From Acidomonas methanolica (lineage in GTDB: Bacteria > Pseudomonadota > Alphaproteobacteria > Acetobacterales > Acetobacteraceae), in NCBI RefSeq assembly GCF_004346035.1, contig NZ_SLZN01000002.1, forward strand, positions 286,950 to 350,949: a stretch of 64,000 bases of DNA. Direction: 5' to 3'. Position 1 is the stretch's first letter. Each line of letters opens with the position of its first letter. The notes beneath the pieces are model-generated. The model was not told the DNA's origin, did not search any database, and saw only the letters and a list, made by a program, of their open reading frames with translations. Below are positions 63,658-64,000 of the stretch, piece by piece. A program made the translations under genes and the position numbers.

Positions 63658-64000
63658 AGGATCAAACGATGGGAGAGAAGAAAGCTGTGCATTTTTCAGT
63701 CATTTGGCGACGCTTCCAGACGTTCGGTCCGGCACTCGGCCTGTAGAGCCTTCCGGGAAAGCGGTTCTGCATGCCTTCGAGATCGCTCAGAAATGCACAA
63801 GCACATAAACGCATGATCTCCGTCCCCTCCTTGATTGTCATCCGCCGTCATGAGCGATGTCGGCGATCAGGGCGGTCAATTTCGAGACCGAACGGCCCAA
63901 TTTTCGGTTCTTCCGCACTTTTCGTGATGGGTATCTTGTACTGAGGTTCCGGAACTGGGAAATCCAGAAAGTCGTTCACTTTCATGGATATTCCCCAGTG
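63658..64000. other. Gene-poor end of the window
   Basis: No convincing gene is visible in these 343 bases. A 9-bp inverted repeat (TGTGCATTT at 63686-63694, AAATGCACA at 63791-63799) is present. A 45-codon reading frame on the minus strand (63848-63985, MKVNDFLDFPVPEPQYKIPI...) could be a small protein or the start of a broken gene; it matches nothing I recognise. Confidence 0.4.

Noticed and set aside
63848..63985. Small minus-strand protein MKVNDFLDFPVPEP...
   Set aside because: It has a start and stop but only 45 codons and no known match; reported only as part of the gene-poor end region.

Overview
The window reads as a GC-rich alphaproteobacterial chromosome, most likely an acetic acid bacterium or close relative (Acetobacteraceae). 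This is inferred from gene content, coding bias and the style of the iron, polyamine and aryl-polyene genes; there is no rRNA to settle it. Coding density is high, and many genes overlap by 4 bases (ATGA or GTGA), so most neighbours are co-transcribed.

Bases 1-32,550 are mostly core genome. They hold minCDE (division-site selection, minE cut by the window edge). Next come a glutathione transferase, a flavoprotein, a GMC-type dehydrogenase pair and a 2-hydroxyacid reductase, and then an Na+/H+ antiporter. A GNAT/XRE pair and feoAB with a tiny Cys-rich third gene follow. After these are a YihY membrane protein, an ornithine decarboxylase behind a long structured leader, an AEC transporter, and a ferredoxin-NADP reductase / alanine racemase / D-amino-acid dehydrogenase operon. 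A DUF2946-like / TonB-receptor / PepSY operon faces a SCO1 gene and suggests metal (possibly copper) handling. typA, a PfkB kinase, a bactofilin, rlmE and a Ppx/GppA phosphatase lead up to a tRNA-Gln(CTG).

Bases 32,546-46,985 look like a genomic island next to that tRNA. They begin with an integrase stub joined to an IS3-family remnant and end with an IS5-type remnant joined to a LytTR gene stub. Between lies a compact aryl-polyene-type pigment/lipid cluster: ACP, a fused acyl-activating enzyme/dehydratase, acyltransferase, LolA-like carrier, MMPL exporter, ketosynthase, chain-length-factor-like ketosynthase, dehydratase, ketoreductase, a flavin-dependent halogenase-like enzyme, a COG4648-like membrane protein, a GT2 glycosyltransferase and an unusual lipoprotein with an NlpC/P60-like Cys/His pattern. 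This is the most distinctive system in the window.

Bases 47,000-64,000 are accessory. An NnrU/TetR pair sits beside a carotenoid-oxygenase stub destroyed by an IS256-family remnant. A complete FecI/FecR surface-signalling iron locus follows: a divergent siderophore receptor carrying an STN domain, then PepSY, a small membrane protein, ExbB, ExbD, TonB and a divergent Fur-like regulator lacking the usual metal ligands. An RND efflux permease is broken by a frameshift, and next to it is an IS110 tail. A GlxA-type regulator divergent from a PfpI/DUF1348 pair closes the window.
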